Assembly: GCF_947499215.1 (NCBI RefSeq)
Contig: NZ_CANMNI010000002.1
Coordinates: forward strand, 1 to 64,000
Direction of reading: 5' to 3'
DNA: 64,000 nt
Source of the DNA: an uncultured Pontibacter sp.
GTDB taxonomy: Bacteria; Bacteroidota; Bacteroidia; Cytophagales; Hymenobacteraceae
A program made the position numbers and the translations under genes. This document shows positions 18,917 through 27,649 of this stretch, in pieces. A model generated the notes under the pieces. That model saw nothing but the letters and a program-made list of their open reading frames with translations. It was not told the DNA's origin and made no database searches. The first letter of the stretch is position 1, and every line of letters starts with the position of its first letter.

Positions 18917-19456
18917 ATGAGCGCCAAGAGCTTTGAGCTATTACTCGATACCGCCTACGCACCTGAAAAACCACACGTGTTTGAGGGTACGTCAACAGCT
19001 GTGTACCAACAATTAGAGCAAGCCCTGAAAGCTTCGCGTCTGAGACAAGGAAATCCTTCCGAAGAGGTCGGGTTTCGGTTTGAGCGGGTACGTCTAGGGG
19101 TAGCCATCGCTATTATAAAAGCCTATGCGCGCCTTGCCGATAACGAGGGGGCCAAAGATGCGCTCGCTTTGCTTCTTGAAGCTGCCAATGCCAAGAACAC
19201 GCGCGAGATCGACAAGATCATCCAGAAAAAGATCGCCCTGTTCGACAACCTGTACCACGAGATTTTTGTGAATGAGCAGCGCGAGCACTTGTTGGCTTTG
19301 TTTGAGCAGACGCTGGACGCCGCGTCTAAAGAAGAAATAGACGAGTTGATACTGGAAGGACTGGAAACGCTACAAGAGATCGACTTTGAAGCAGCCCAGC
19401 ACGACGAAGACGATGATGAGCCACTGGACGAGGATTTCCTGAAAAGCATTAAGTAA
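18917..19456 (+). CDS. Hypothetical acidic helical protein
   Basis: A 179-residue soluble protein I do not recognise. It lacks signal peptide and membrane segments, appears almost fully alpha-helical, and ends in a very acidic tail (HDEDDDEPLDEDF, about 161-173). The ATG follows a TACCTTTG promoter by 30 bp, and the next gene (DUF2721-type) starts 20 bp after the stop, so the two form a likely operon. Codon use resembles neighbouring core genes, so this is probably a conserved Cytophagales protein rather than an acquired one. Function cannot be assigned from sequence. Confidence 0.75.
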   Translation: MSAKSFELLLDTAYAPEKPHVFEGTSTAVYQQLEQALKASRLRQGNPSEEVGFRFERVRLGVAIAIIKAYARLADNEGAKDALALLLEAANAKNTREIDKIIQKKIALFDNLYHEIFVNEQREHLLALFEQTLDAASKEEIDELILEGLETLQEIDFEAAQHDEDDDEPLDEDFLKSIK

Positions 19457-19476
19457 AGCCATATCGAAATGGGTTC

Positions 19477-19878
19477 ATGGAAATCACCCTGACCACCCCT
19501 GCCCTGCTGTTTCCGGCCATCTCGCTTTTGTTGCTGGCCTACACGAATCGCTTTATGGCGCTGGCCAACTTGATCCGCAGCCTGAAGAGTCGCTATGCTT
19601 CCACGCACAGCCACCTTGTGTACGGACAGATCGAGAACCTGCGCATTCGTCTGGTCCTCATCCGCAACATGCAGGCCTTTGGCATAGCCAGTATGTTTGG
19701 TTGTGTGTTTTGCATGTTTATCTTGTTTGCAGGGTATAGCACTGTAGGCAAGTACACCTTCGGACTAAGCCTTTTACTCTTGATGATCTCGCTGGCCTTG
19801 GCCCTGCGCGAAATCCAGATATCTGTGAAAGCCTTAGAGTTAGAGCTGGATGATCTGGAAGAGACTACGGCTCAATAA
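19477..19878 (+). CDS. DUF2721-type small membrane protein
   Basis: A 133-residue inner-membrane protein with three hydrophobic helices: about residues 6-22, 68-88 and 93-112. A positively charged stretch (IRSLKSRY...) and the RNMQAFG segment link the first two. The arrangement, with N-terminal helix, central soluble loop and C-terminal helix pair, fits the DUF2721 family, whose function is unknown. The C-terminus is acidic and helical (ALELELDDLEE). It is probably co-transcribed with the hypothetical gene 20 bp upstream. Confidence 0.7.
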   Translation: MEITLTTPALLFPAISLLLLAYTNRFMALANLIRSLKSRYASTHSHLVYGQIENLRIRLVLIRNMQAFGIASMFGCVFCMFILFAGYSTVGKYTFGLSLLLLMISLALALREIQISVKALELELDDLEETTAQ

Positions 19879-20019
19879 ACTTTTGCCTCCTTTACCCTCA
19901 ATATATTTTCAAAGGATGGCCTGAGCTCCCCATCAGCTAACGAATGCCAGTCAATTACAGGCTCCTCCTATACAGGTCAGGTATATCCCAAAACCAAAGC
20001 AATATTTTACCGGATTGCG

Positions 20020-20027
20020 TAACTTTG
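20020..20027 (+). promoter_or_regulatory. Bacteroidota -7 element (TAACTTTG) before queA
   Basis: TAACTTTG is a full match to TAnnTTTG, 116 bp before the queA start, with a T-rich stretch (ATTTTAC) upstream near the expected -33 position. Confidence 0.55.
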
Positions 20028-20143
20028 CGCTTCAATAGTTAAAAGCCAAATTTAGTTAAGCGTTAAAAGCTAAGAGATTAAAAGGCGGGTAGTCTCCGCG
20101 AGTTAGCTCTTAACTCATCACTCTGAACTCTTACCTCACATAA

Positions 20144-21358
20144 ATGCATACCAACCCGAAAAATCTGGCCATAAAGGATTTTGTGTACGAGCTGCCAGAT
20201 GAGCGCATTGCCAAGTTCCCGCTGCCGGAGCGCGACCAGTCCAAGCTACTCTATTATCAAAACCATACGATAGCCGACCATACCTTTACGGAGCTGCCGT
20301 CGCTGTTGCCGGCTGGGAGTTTGCTCGTGTTCAACAACACCAAGGTGGTGCAGGCCCGACTGATTTTCCACAAAGAAACGGGTGGCGCTGTGGAGATATT
20401 CTGTTTGGAGCCGGTGAAGCCGCACCGCGAAGTGCAACTGGCCATGCAGCAAACCGAAAGTTGCACGTGGAAATGTTTGGTCGGCAACAACAAGCGCTGG
20501 AAATCGGGTCCGCTCAAAATTTCTTTTGAAGGGGGCGAGGTGACAGCCGAGCGGGAAGCACAGCAAGAAGGTCATTTCCTGATCCGCTTTACGTGGACGC
20601 CCGGCGACCTGACCTTTGCGGAAGTACTCGAGCGCTGCGGACGGCTGCCCCTGCCTCCTTACCTGAACCGCGAACTCACACCCGAAGACCGCACCCGCTA
20701 CCAGACCATCTATGCCCACCACGAAGGGGCAGTAGCCGCCCCTACTGCCGGACTGCATTTCACGGACAAGGTAATGGCGCAATTGCAGACCAAAGGAATA
20801 GACAGCACTTATCTGACGCTGCACGTGGGCGCCGGCACGTTTAAACCCGTGAAAGCCGACACCATGGAAGCCCATGAGATGCATGCAGAGCAACTAATGG
20901 TGTCGAAGCAAGTAGTAGAGCAACTATTGCAGCACCTTGGCCAGCCGCTTATACCTATCGGCACAACATCGATGCGGAGTCTCGAGAGCCTGTTCTGGCT
21001 GGGCACTTTGCTGTTGCAGCAGCCTGAGTTGAAGCCTGAAGAACTGCACGTAACGCAGTGGCTGCCCTACGAAACCAGCACACCCCCTGCCGCTGCGGAA
21101 GCCCTGCAGGCTTTGCTGGATTACATGGCCCGCCACCAGATCGATCATTTGCATGCAAGCACCCAGATCATCATCGCGCCGGGCTATACCTTCCGTGTCT
21201 GCAGCGGACTCGTTACAAACTTCCACCAGCCCGAAAGCACACTCTTGCTATTGGTAGCCGCTCTGATTGGTGAGGATTGGAAACAGGTATACCGCCACGC
21301 ATTGGACAATGACTACCGCTTTTTGAGTTACGGCGACAGCTCGCTCTTGCTGCCGTAA
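20144..21358 (+). CDS. queA: S-adenosylmethionine:tRNA ribosyltransferase-isomerase
   Basis: QueA transfers and isomerises the ribosyl part of S-adenosylmethionine onto preQ1-modified tRNA, producing epoxyqueuosine at wobble position 34 in the queuosine pathway. The 404-residue protein is somewhat longer than the E. coli enzyme (356) but carries the family landmarks in order: ELPDERIAKFPLPERDQSKLL-like opening, NNTKVVQARL, GAVAAPTAGLHFT, LHVGAGTFKPVK, TTSMRSLES and NFHQPESTLLLLVAAL. It is cytoplasmic. It has its own promoter at 20020 and a shared bidirectional terminator downstream. No other queuosine gene is in the window. Confidence 0.95.
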   Translation: MHTNPKNLAIKDFVYELPDERIAKFPLPERDQSKLLYYQNHTIADHTFTELPSLLPAGSLLVFNNTKVVQARLIFHKETGGAVEIFCLEPVKPHREVQLAMQQTESCTWKCLVGNNKRWKSGPLKISFEGGEVTAEREAQQEGHFLIRFTWTPGDLTFAEVLERCGRLPLPPYLNRELTPEDRTRYQTIYAHHEGAVAAPTAGLHFTDKVMAQLQTKGIDSTYLTLHVGAGTFKPVKADTMEAHEMHAEQLMVSKQVVEQLLQHLGQPLIPIGTTSMRSLESLFWLGTLLLQQPELKPEELHVTQWLPYETSTPPAAAEALQALLDYMARHQIDHLHASTQIIIAPGYTFRVCSGLVTNFHQPESTLLLLVAALIGEDWKQVYRHALDNDYRFLSYGDSSLLLP

Positions 21359-21388
21359 AATCAATGTGCGGTGTGATAAAACAAAAAA

Positions 21389-21416
21389 GCCAGCTCTATT
21401 CAGGTATAGAGCTGGC
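21389..21416. terminator. Bidirectional terminator between queA and M28 peptidase
   Basis: Stem gccagctctat (21389-21399) pairs with atagagctggc (21406-21416), flanked by A6 on the left and T7 on the right, serving both convergent genes. Confidence 0.85.
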
Positions 21417-21436
21417 TTTTTTTGATAACCGGAATA

Positions 21437-22864
21437 TTACTTCACCGCCTTCGCGCTACCGCCATTCAGTCCGTACTCCGAAATCAGGTATACCAGTGCT
21501 GCCATACCTGCGGCACCGAGCTGCATTTCGCGACGATTCACTGTCTCGAAGGTATCAATTTGAGTATGGTGATAATCAAAATAGCGCTGTGAGTCAGGAC
21601 GTAGGCCGATCAGCACTACATTGTTCTGGCCTTTCAGCGGACCGATGTCAGCGCCACCACCACCGCGGTTTAGCTCGTTCAATCCGTAAGGTGCCAATAG
21701 CGGTTTCCAAGTCAATATCTTAGCGTATTGCTGGTCATCGGCATCAAAGCCGAAACCACGTGGCGTAAAGCCGCCCGCATCCGACTCGATGGCCGCTACG
21801 TGCTTCTCCCCTTTGGCTTTGGCCTCTTCGGCATACTTGCGACCACCGCGCAAGCCGTTCTCTTCGTTCATGAACATCACAGCACGGATCGTGCGCTTCG
21901 GACGTATACCTTGCTCTTTAAACAAACGCAGCACCTCGATGGACTGCACACAGCCGGTTCCGTCGTCATGGGCACCTTCGCCTACGTCCCAAGAGTCTAA
22001 GTGACCACCTACTACAATGATCTCGTCTGGTTTCTCAGAGCCTTTGATCTCGCCGATCACGTTATAGGAAAGCACATCCGGACGGGTTTCGCTCGTCATG
22101 CGCATGTAGAACCTGAGGTCCGAATCGTTTTTCAGCATCGCGCTCAATTCATCGGCTCCTTTGGTGCTGATCGCCGCTGCCGGGATCTTCTCCACACCTT
22201 CTTCATAACGCATATTGCCGGTATGGGCCACATCCTGAATGTCGTTGGTCATGGAGCGCACCAGCACGCCGACTGCACCTAGTTTAGCTGCTGCCACTGC
22301 ACCGCCTCCACGCTGGTCCACAGCGCCGCCATAGGCAGCTCCTGTCACGATATGCTTGTTATCAAATGGACGGTTGAAGAAAACGATCTTACCTTTCACT
22401 TTCTTCTTACCCAGTTTCTCAAGTTCTTCGAAGTTTTGCACCTCTACTACCTGTGCACTCAGGCCTTGTGTACCGGTACCCACCGTACTGCCCAGCGCCA
22501 GAATGTTTACCTCCTGACTGCCATTGCGTCCGCTCAGAATACGACCGATCTCTTTGTCGCCACGCACCCAGTACGGCACCATTACCTCCTGCAGGTATAC
22601 GCGATCGAGGCCCATGTCTTCCATCACCTGTCGGCTCCACTCCACAGCGGCAGCGGCCTGTGGCGAACCGCTCAGGCGGGCACCAATGTTCTTGGTGAGG
22701 TAGCGCAGGTTCTCGTAGCTTTCGTAACTGGTGAGGGCGTCGTCGTAAAACTTGCGGATAACGGTTGAATCGGACTTGTAAGTGTTTTGCTGCGCCATGG
22801 CTGGCACGGCGGCCAGCATAGCGGCCCCCGCCACAAAGGCACGTATTTTGTGTTTAAGTAACAT
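21437..22864 (-). CDS. Secreted M28-family aminopeptidase
   Basis: A 475-residue exported metallopeptidase. A signal peptide (1-24, ending VPAMAQ) leads into a cap/PA-like insertion (about 110-240, with FFNRPF and GAVGVLVRS) and the M28 catalytic domain: GGHLDSWD and HDDGTGC (zinc ligands), MNEENG (catalytic and ligand glutamates), ESDAGG, and a final histidine in HHTQIDT. The family removes N-terminal amino acids or dipeptides from peptides. It lies next to no obvious partner and is followed by a terminator. A second, unrelated M28 gene is at 30207, so the window encodes at least three secreted peptidases including the M14 one. Confidence 0.88.
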   Translation of the reverse strand: MLLKHKIRAFVAGAAMLAAVPAMAQQNTYKSDSTVIRKFYDDALTSYESYENLRYLTKNIGARLSGSPQAAAAVEWSRQVMEDMGLDRVYLQEVMVPYWVRGDKEIGRILSGRNGSQEVNILALGSTVGTGTQGLSAQVVEVQNFEELEKLGKKKVKGKIVFFNRPFDNKHIVTGAAYGGAVDQRGGGAVAAAKLGAVGVLVRSMTNDIQDVAHTGNMRYEEGVEKIPAAAISTKGADELSAMLKNDSDLRFYMRMTSETRPDVLSYNVIGEIKGSEKPDEIIVVGGHLDSWDVGEGAHDDGTGCVQSIEVLRLFKEQGIRPKRTIRAVMFMNEENGLRGGRKYAEEAKAKGEKHVAAIESDAGGFTPRGFGFDADDQQYAKILTWKPLLAPYGLNELNRGGGGADIGPLKGQNNVVLIGLRPDSQRYFDYHHTQIDTFETVNRREMQLGAAGMAALVYLISEYGLNGGSAKAVK

Positions 22865-22968
22865 CTTAAGGTGAATAATGCTTTAAATTTAGTTTTAGAT
22901 TGTTTGTGGCTTTAATATAAGCAATCTATTTGAGGTATAGACAACAATCGCCACATTTCCGGCTATAC

Positions 22969-23964
22969 CTACTTCACTTGCAGGATCTTCTGCAGGTCCT
23001 GCGGACTTAGAGTGAGCAAACCTACTTCGGGCAGTCGCTCGGTGAGTTCTTTCCAGTTTTTGTCTTTCTTATATACCTCTTTCAAGAGTTTAGAGGCTCC
23101 GTTGATGTCCCCGTTATTAGCCAAGCCGATGGCGTGCCAGTACTTCATTTCGAGGTTGTTCGGGAACATGGCTTCGGCTTTGCCATACTCTTCCATGGCC
23201 TTCTCCATCTGCCCTTTCTCGACGGCCAAGTCGCCGTTGTTCATGTGCTCGTAGGCGCGGTATACCTTAAGCAGGCGCTCCAACTCGTCGAGTGGTTTCT
23301 CGTGATCGTCCACGCGCAGGTCGATAGTCTTGTCGTCCCACGGCTGACCAGTAGCTTCGCCACGCACCACCACCAGCGCCGCCGATTGCTTGCCACGAAT
23401 GTCGCCTCCCTCCCGCTCAGCAGCCTGCATGGCCAACAATACTCGCTCAGCCAGTGGCTTGCCGGCGCTGGTCTCAAAAGCTTTAGCCATCGCTGGCCAT
23501 ACCTTGTCGGTGAGCATCATGTTAGCCTGCACCGAGAAATTGGTGCCGATGGTATGCCCCGCATAGCGAATGCACTGTTTGCCGGTATGCGTCGCCACCC
23601 GGCCCTGCGCATCCAGTATGGATACTTGTCGCACTTCGCGGCCTTCGTCGTCTGCCAGCAAAATATCCAGCGCTTCCTGCGGCGACTTACCTTCTTTCAG
23701 CAAAGCAAGCCCACGCAAGCCAAACGACTTGTTCACAAAAGACTGGGTGGCTACTACGCCCACGCCTGCCTCTACCCAAGGCACGGCTGTTCCTACCGAA
23801 AACCAGTGGCTTTGCACGCCAACGGCCATCTCGCCGGTTTTCGCGTCGCGGGCTACAATCGAATAGGTATGGGCTAGGGGTTCTTCACTTTTAAACACCT
23901 GCGCCTGTGCTGAAAAATGTGTCACGGCAAGAAATAGGGTTAGTATGGAGAATAGTTTTTTCAT
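22969..23964 (-). CDS. Secreted DUF1028 protein with C-terminal helical repeats
   Basis: A 331-residue protein with a signal peptide (1-21, ending FSAQAQ). Residues about 30-215 match the DUF1028 family, which has an Ntn-hydrolase-like fold; the opening HTYSIVARDAKTGEMAVGVQ and SHWFSVGTAVPW are typical. The C-terminal third (about 230-331) is helical and TPR-like (YGKAEAMFPNNLEMKYWHAI). The enzymatic substrate of DUF1028 is not established. It stands alone, 104 bp from the M28 gene and reading the same way. The TPR-like tail suggests a protein partner in the periplasm, which is inference. Confidence 0.8.
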   Translation of the reverse strand: MKKLFSILTLFLAVTHFSAQAQVFKSEEPLAHTYSIVARDAKTGEMAVGVQSHWFSVGTAVPWVEAGVGVVATQSFVNKSFGLRGLALLKEGKSPQEALDILLADDEGREVRQVSILDAQGRVATHTGKQCIRYAGHTIGTNFSVQANMMLTDKVWPAMAKAFETSAGKPLAERVLLAMQAAEREGGDIRGKQSAALVVVRGEATGQPWDDKTIDLRVDDHEKPLDELERLLKVYRAYEHMNNGDLAVEKGQMEKAMEEYGKAEAMFPNNLEMKYWHAIGLANNGDINGASKLLKEVYKKDKNWKELTERLPEVGLLTLSPQDLQKILQVK

Positions 23965-23996
23965 GGTGAATTGTACAGAGTTTAAACTGATTTTGG

Positions 23997-25043
23997 CTAC
24001 AAAATTTTCATTTTAAGATATTGAGAATCATTATTCAGGTTACCCGTTTCATCCCAAAAAGTCTTTGAGTGCATCACTTTCATTACCAGCGTTGTGTTAT
24101 CCAACCAATAAACTTCATAGGGCTCGAGCGCTACCATCCAGTTAATAAAACTAGCCTCAAGTTCTTTCTTTATTTTTTTATCACGCCCTACGGTGTGCAA
24201 CTGAAAGTCTGTGCTCTGTTCATATGGGTTTGTGTACATAGATACGATATACCTACCATCTGGTGATATCTCAGGATAATCATTGAAACTGATTACCTCC
24301 TCACCACTTGTTGCATCGTAGAGTTTATACTCCCCGCCCTCGTAATAACCAATACCTAACAGGTAGGCATTCAAGTAATTTATATGCCCCACATAGTTAA
24401 AAATCTGCATATCAACTTCCGCATCAGGAGTGCTTACATAGACTTTTTTGGTTCCATTGCCATTAGCAACTGTAAGCACTGAATCTTTACTGGAGACTAG
24501 AGTCTCTTGCTTGACCAAAAAGCCCTCTTTCTTATTCCGAGCACTGTTAAATTCTGCTTCACTAATCAGCTTTAATTCGATTTTACTCTTAATAGGAGCT
24601 TTATCATACGTTTCATACAGCTCGCTGCCTTTCAGCTTGATTTGAGAAAGATCTCCTACATTTTGCTTAAGGATGTTCACCTCTTCCCAACCGGAAGAAT
24701 GAATTACATTACCATTTCGCAAAAAACTTCTACTGATACGCTCTTTTATTTGGTACCACTCACTTTCCTCCCCAATAATCTCAACCTGATAGCCATATTC
24801 TAGTGTATCCAGAATTGATGACTGCTTATCTGCTTTCTCATAAATGTAACTGCCATTAGTGTTCGTTACAAAGAGCTTCTTTAAAGCAGGGATATCAAAT
24901 ACATCAACATCTTCTTGCGCTGTGCCTGTCTGGGTAGTTCTGTCTTCTACTTTTTCAACTACAATGTCATTAGAAGTATCAGTGTTTGCACAACTGATAT
25001 TAAATAACAGAATCAGGATGGAGCAAAATGTTTGTCTTAGCAT
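23997..25043 (-). CDS. Putative lipoprotein with SH3-like domain
   Basis: A 348-residue protein of unknown function. The N-terminus has a short hydrophobic signal and a lipobox-like ILLFNISC (cysteine 18), so it is probably a lipoprotein. Residues about 54-105 resemble a bacterial SH3 domain (NGSYIYEKADKQSSILDTL then GYQVEIIGEESEWYQIK). The rest looks like a beta-rich globular domain with phrases such as YEGGEYKLYDATSGEEVISF. The gene is clearly more AT-rich than its neighbours, as is the DUF1493 gene just upstream, hinting at shared foreign origin. I see no enzyme motif. Confidence 0.65.
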   Translation of the reverse strand: MLRQTFCSILILLFNISCANTDTSNDIVVEKVEDRTTQTGTAQEDVDVFDIPALKKLFVTNTNGSYIYEKADKQSSILDTLEYGYQVEIIGEESEWYQIKERISRSFLRNGNVIHSSGWEEVNILKQNVGDLSQIKLKGSELYETYDKAPIKSKIELKLISEAEFNSARNKKEGFLVKQETLVSSKDSVLTVANGNGTKKVYVSTPDAEVDMQIFNYVGHINYLNAYLLGIGYYEGGEYKLYDATSGEEVISFNDYPEISPDGRYIVSMYTNPYEQSTDFQLHTVGRDKKIKKELEASFINWMVALEPYEVYWLDNTTLVMKVMHSKTFWDETGNLNNDSQYLKMKIL

Positions 25044-25067
25044 GCTTTTTTATCACTTCATTATTTT

Positions 25068-25493
25068 TTAACTAGAACATTTCACTACTAAACTAACAAC
25101 AGCTATACCTAATACAGCTATCCCTATTACTTGATCAATGTACATGTCCACTCTCCATTTAGGCAGCTTATGATCTGGATATTGTATATCCCATTTGCCT
25201 TTATTGGCCGCTTCAGCAAGTAAAGTAGGAGTTACAGGAATTCTATTTACTCGTTTGTAAGGTGGTGCGAAGAAAAAACTTCCTATACCCCACATACTTC
25301 CTTCTTCATCTCCATGAAAATACCATAGGTACTGATCCATATTCACCGAAAATTTCTCGGCGAATTCGTGCATCATCTCATCAAAATCGTCGCCCACTAC
25401 TCCTATATCATAAAAGATATCCGAATCAGGATCTATCTTCTTTACTCCTGTTACTTCTTTCAGAAAAATGATTACTTCATCTACTGTACACAT
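25068..25493 (-). CDS. DUF1493-like acyl-carrier-fold protein with C-terminal membrane helix
   Basis: A 141-residue protein. Residues about 1-65 resemble DUF1493 (acyl-carrier-like helices: VDEVIIFLKEVTG, then DSDIFYDIGVVGDDFDEMM). In true carrier proteins a serine after the DLG-like turn holds phosphopantetheine; here that place reads GDD, so it is probably not a carrier. A hydrophobic helix near the C-terminus (about 120-137) suggests membrane anchoring. It is AT-rich and precedes the lipoprotein gene by 24 bp in the same direction, so the two likely form one transcript. Biological role unknown. Confidence 0.6.
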   Translation of the reverse strand: MCTVDEVIIFLKEVTGVKKIDPDSDIFYDIGVVGDDFDEMMHEFAEKFSVNMDQYLWYFHGDEEGSMWGIGSFFFAPPYKRVNRIPVTPTLLAEAANKGKWDIQYPDHKLPKWRVDMYIDQVIGIAVLGIAVVSLVVKCSS

Positions 25494-25738
25494 ATCTCAT
25501 TCTGCGCTAATCTCAATTTCTAAATAAAGGAGAACCCATTTTACATCGCTAAAGGAAAGAACCCGCTTCTATAGTTCTTTAGCTTATTGAATTTAAAATC
25601 CTTACATTACATCACAATATACTCATTCTCCCCTTATATAGGGAATTCCCTACCTTCTTACAACTCATCTTCATTTCAGAAGTATAACAGAACAAATTCA
25701 GCGCAGATAGGGCAACAAGACCCGGCGCAAATCCTTTT

Positions 25739-26557
25739 ATGAGCAAACCCTTCAACGAGAAAAAACAACAACGCATGGCCATGCTAATAGATGGCGACAA
25801 TGCGCAACCGACCCTTATTGTTAAAATACTGGCCGAAGCCGGCAAATACGGACAAGCTACCATCCGTCGCATCTATGGCGATTGGACCACCCCACAAATG
25901 AACGGTTGGAAAGAGAGTTTGAACAACCACGCCATACAGCCCATCCAACAGTTCCGCTATACCGTGGGCAAGAACGCCACCGACAGCGCCATGATCATCG
26001 ACGCGATGGACCTGCTGCATAGCCATTTGGTTGACGGTTTCTGCATCGTGTCGTCAGACAGCGACTATACCCGACTGGCGACCCGTATCCGGGAGGCAGG
26101 CATTTTTGTGATGGGCATCGGGCAGCGCAAAACACCCAAGCCGTTTGTGAACGCCTGCAACATCTTCATCTACACCGAAAACCTGACCGATGACATTGAC
26201 GATAAGAAGATAGCTGTTGCAGACAAAAGTATGCCGAACGGACAGGAGAACCCTCGACCTAACCCCATACCTATGCTAAAAGAGGCCTTTGAGATGGCTG
26301 TAGGCGAAGACGGCTGGGCACATTTAGGTGGTATAGGCACCAGTCTGCGTACACTGGATCCCGCCTTCGACCCGCGAACTTTCGGGTATAGCCAGTTGAT
26401 CCAACTCATCAAGGCGCACAAAGACCTGTTCACCATCCGCAAAGAAGACGAAAAAGGCTCATCGGCGGTATACGTGAAGCGCCGCAGCCCTGCAAAAAGG
26501 CGCAAACCTACCAAAGCTAAGGAGGTCGCGCCGGCCAAGGAAGAGCGGAGTAACTAA
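25739..26557 (+). CDS. NYN-domain (LabA-like) protein with C-terminal OST-HTH/LOTUS domain
   Basis: A 272-residue cytoplasmic protein. The N-terminal NYN/PIN-like nuclease domain (about 12-150) shows the acidic set expected for metal binding: D18/D20 in LIDGDN, the aspartates of KNATDSAMIIDAMD and those of SSDSDYT. A C-terminal OST-HTH/LOTUS domain (about 175-250) binds RNA in characterised relatives. The tail is basic (RRSPAKRRKPTKAK). Together this predicts an RNA-acting enzyme or adaptor, but no target is evident. The gene has its own terminator and no operon partner. Confidence 0.85.
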   Translation: MSKPFNEKKQQRMAMLIDGDNAQPTLIVKILAEAGKYGQATIRRIYGDWTTPQMNGWKESLNNHAIQPIQQFRYTVGKNATDSAMIIDAMDLLHSHLVDGFCIVSSDSDYTRLATRIREAGIFVMGIGQRKTPKPFVNACNIFIYTENLTDDIDDKKIAVADKSMPNGQENPRPNPIPMLKEAFEMAVGEDGWAHLGGIGTSLRTLDPAFDPRTFGYSQLIQLIKAHKDLFTIRKEDEKGSSAVYVKRRSPAKRRKPTKAKEVAPAKEERSN

Positions 26558-26584
26558 ACCGTCCTCTATTAATGCAATAACATC

Positions 26585-26620
26585 AACAGCCTTTTCCTGT
26601 TAGTTCGGGGGAAGGCTGTT
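26585..26620 (+). terminator. Terminator after NYN gene
   Basis: Stem aacagcctt (26585-26593) pairs with aaggctgtt (26612-26620), followed by a T-rich run. Confidence 0.8.
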
Positions 26621-26699
26621 TTATTTTAGCTCTACCTGCTTCTGAATCAGCACCTAAATAACTAACTTACAGCATACTTACTCCTTAACTGATACCACT

Positions 26700-27557
26700 A
26701 TGAAAAAACTCACGCTACTGATGGCGCTGTGCCTGTTCTTGGTTCAGGCCGCCACCGCACAGGAAAAAATGTCCTGCTGCGTAAAACCAGCTTCCAATGA
26801 AGCCACTACACAGTTTGCGATGCTTGCCAACGATAAATCCTTTGTGGAGAAACACGAAAACCCGCTACCTTTCACGCTCCAGAACCAAGCAGGCAAAACC
26901 ATAACGTACAAGACCCCGGATGGCAAAACAGCCAGTGCCTACGAAATAAAAGCCGCTAAGGAAACCGATAACTATCTTTTCGTGATACACGAATGGTGGG
27001 GACTAAACGACTACATTAAACAGGAAGCAGAGCGACTGCACGGCGAATTGGGTGATGTGAACGTGATCGCGCTCGACCTGTATGACGGGAAAGTGGCCGA
27101 AGCGCGGGAACAAGCTATGGAGTACATGCAAGCCGTGGATAATGAACGCGCCAAAGCTATCATCCAAGGGGTTATTAACCACGTCGGTTCAGACGCTGAC
27201 ATCGCCACTATTGGCTGGTGTTTTGGCGGTGGCTGGTCATTGCAGACCGCCTTGCTGGCCGGTGATCAGGCGGAGGCAGCCGTAATTTACTATGGCATGC
27301 CGGAGCGTGATGTGGAGCGCCTGAAAAAGCTGGAAGCCCCGGTTCTTGGTATATTCGCCAAACAGGACGGCTCCATCACGCCGGAAATTGTGCGGGATTT
27401 CGAAGCAAAAATGAAGGAGGCGGACAAGGACGTGACTATCAAAATGTATGACGCTGTGCATGCCTTCGCTAACCCTAGCAACCCTAAGTATGACAAGGAA
27501 GCTGCTGAGGATGCTAATAAACTAGCTGTGGAGTTTATCAGAGAGCACTTGGATTAA
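26700..27557 (+). CDS. Exported dienelactone hydrolase family protein
   Basis: A 285-residue alpha/beta hydrolase with a signal peptide (1-20, ending AATAQ). The dienelactone-hydrolase triad is complete: C174 in GWCFGG, D223 in AKQDGS and H254 in DAVHAF; the early HEWWGLNDYI is also characteristic. Dienelactone hydrolases open lactone rings in aromatic degradation, but exported Bacteroidota members have unknown substrates, and no aromatic pathway gene is nearby. The mature N-terminus has a CC pair (MSCCVKP). It appears monocistronic. Confidence 0.88.
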   Translation: MKKLTLLMALCLFLVQAATAQEKMSCCVKPASNEATTQFAMLANDKSFVEKHENPLPFTLQNQAGKTITYKTPDGKTASAYEIKAAKETDNYLFVIHEWWGLNDYIKQEAERLHGELGDVNVIALDLYDGKVAEAREQAMEYMQAVDNERAKAIIQGVINHVGSDADIATIGWCFGGGWSLQTALLAGDQAEAAVIYYGMPERDVERLKKLEAPVLGIFAKQDGSITPEIVRDFEAKMKEADKDVTIKMYDAVHAFANPSNPKYDKEAAEDANKLAVEFIREHLD

Positions 27558-27564
27558 CTCTAAT

Positions 27565-27641
27565 CTGTCAGTTTTGATGCAAAAGAGAAGTCTGAATCAT
27601 ATGCGCTAACCCAGTTCTCTCTTTTGCACCTGAACTGACAG
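27565..27641. terminator. Imperfect long inverted repeat between convergent genes
   Basis: Segments ctgtcagtt and tgcaaaagaga (27565-27588) pair with tctcttttgca and aactgacag (27618-27641), with four unpaired bases in each arm and a 29-base loop. It lies between convergent genes and may act as a bidirectional terminator or be an intergenic repeat. Confidence 0.5.
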
Positions 27642-27649
27642 GAAGCAGA

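Noticed and set aside
18694-18927. 77-residue minus-strand open frame in the AT-rich gap
   Set aside because: It overlaps the promoter and start of a real gene and has no recognisable sequence features.
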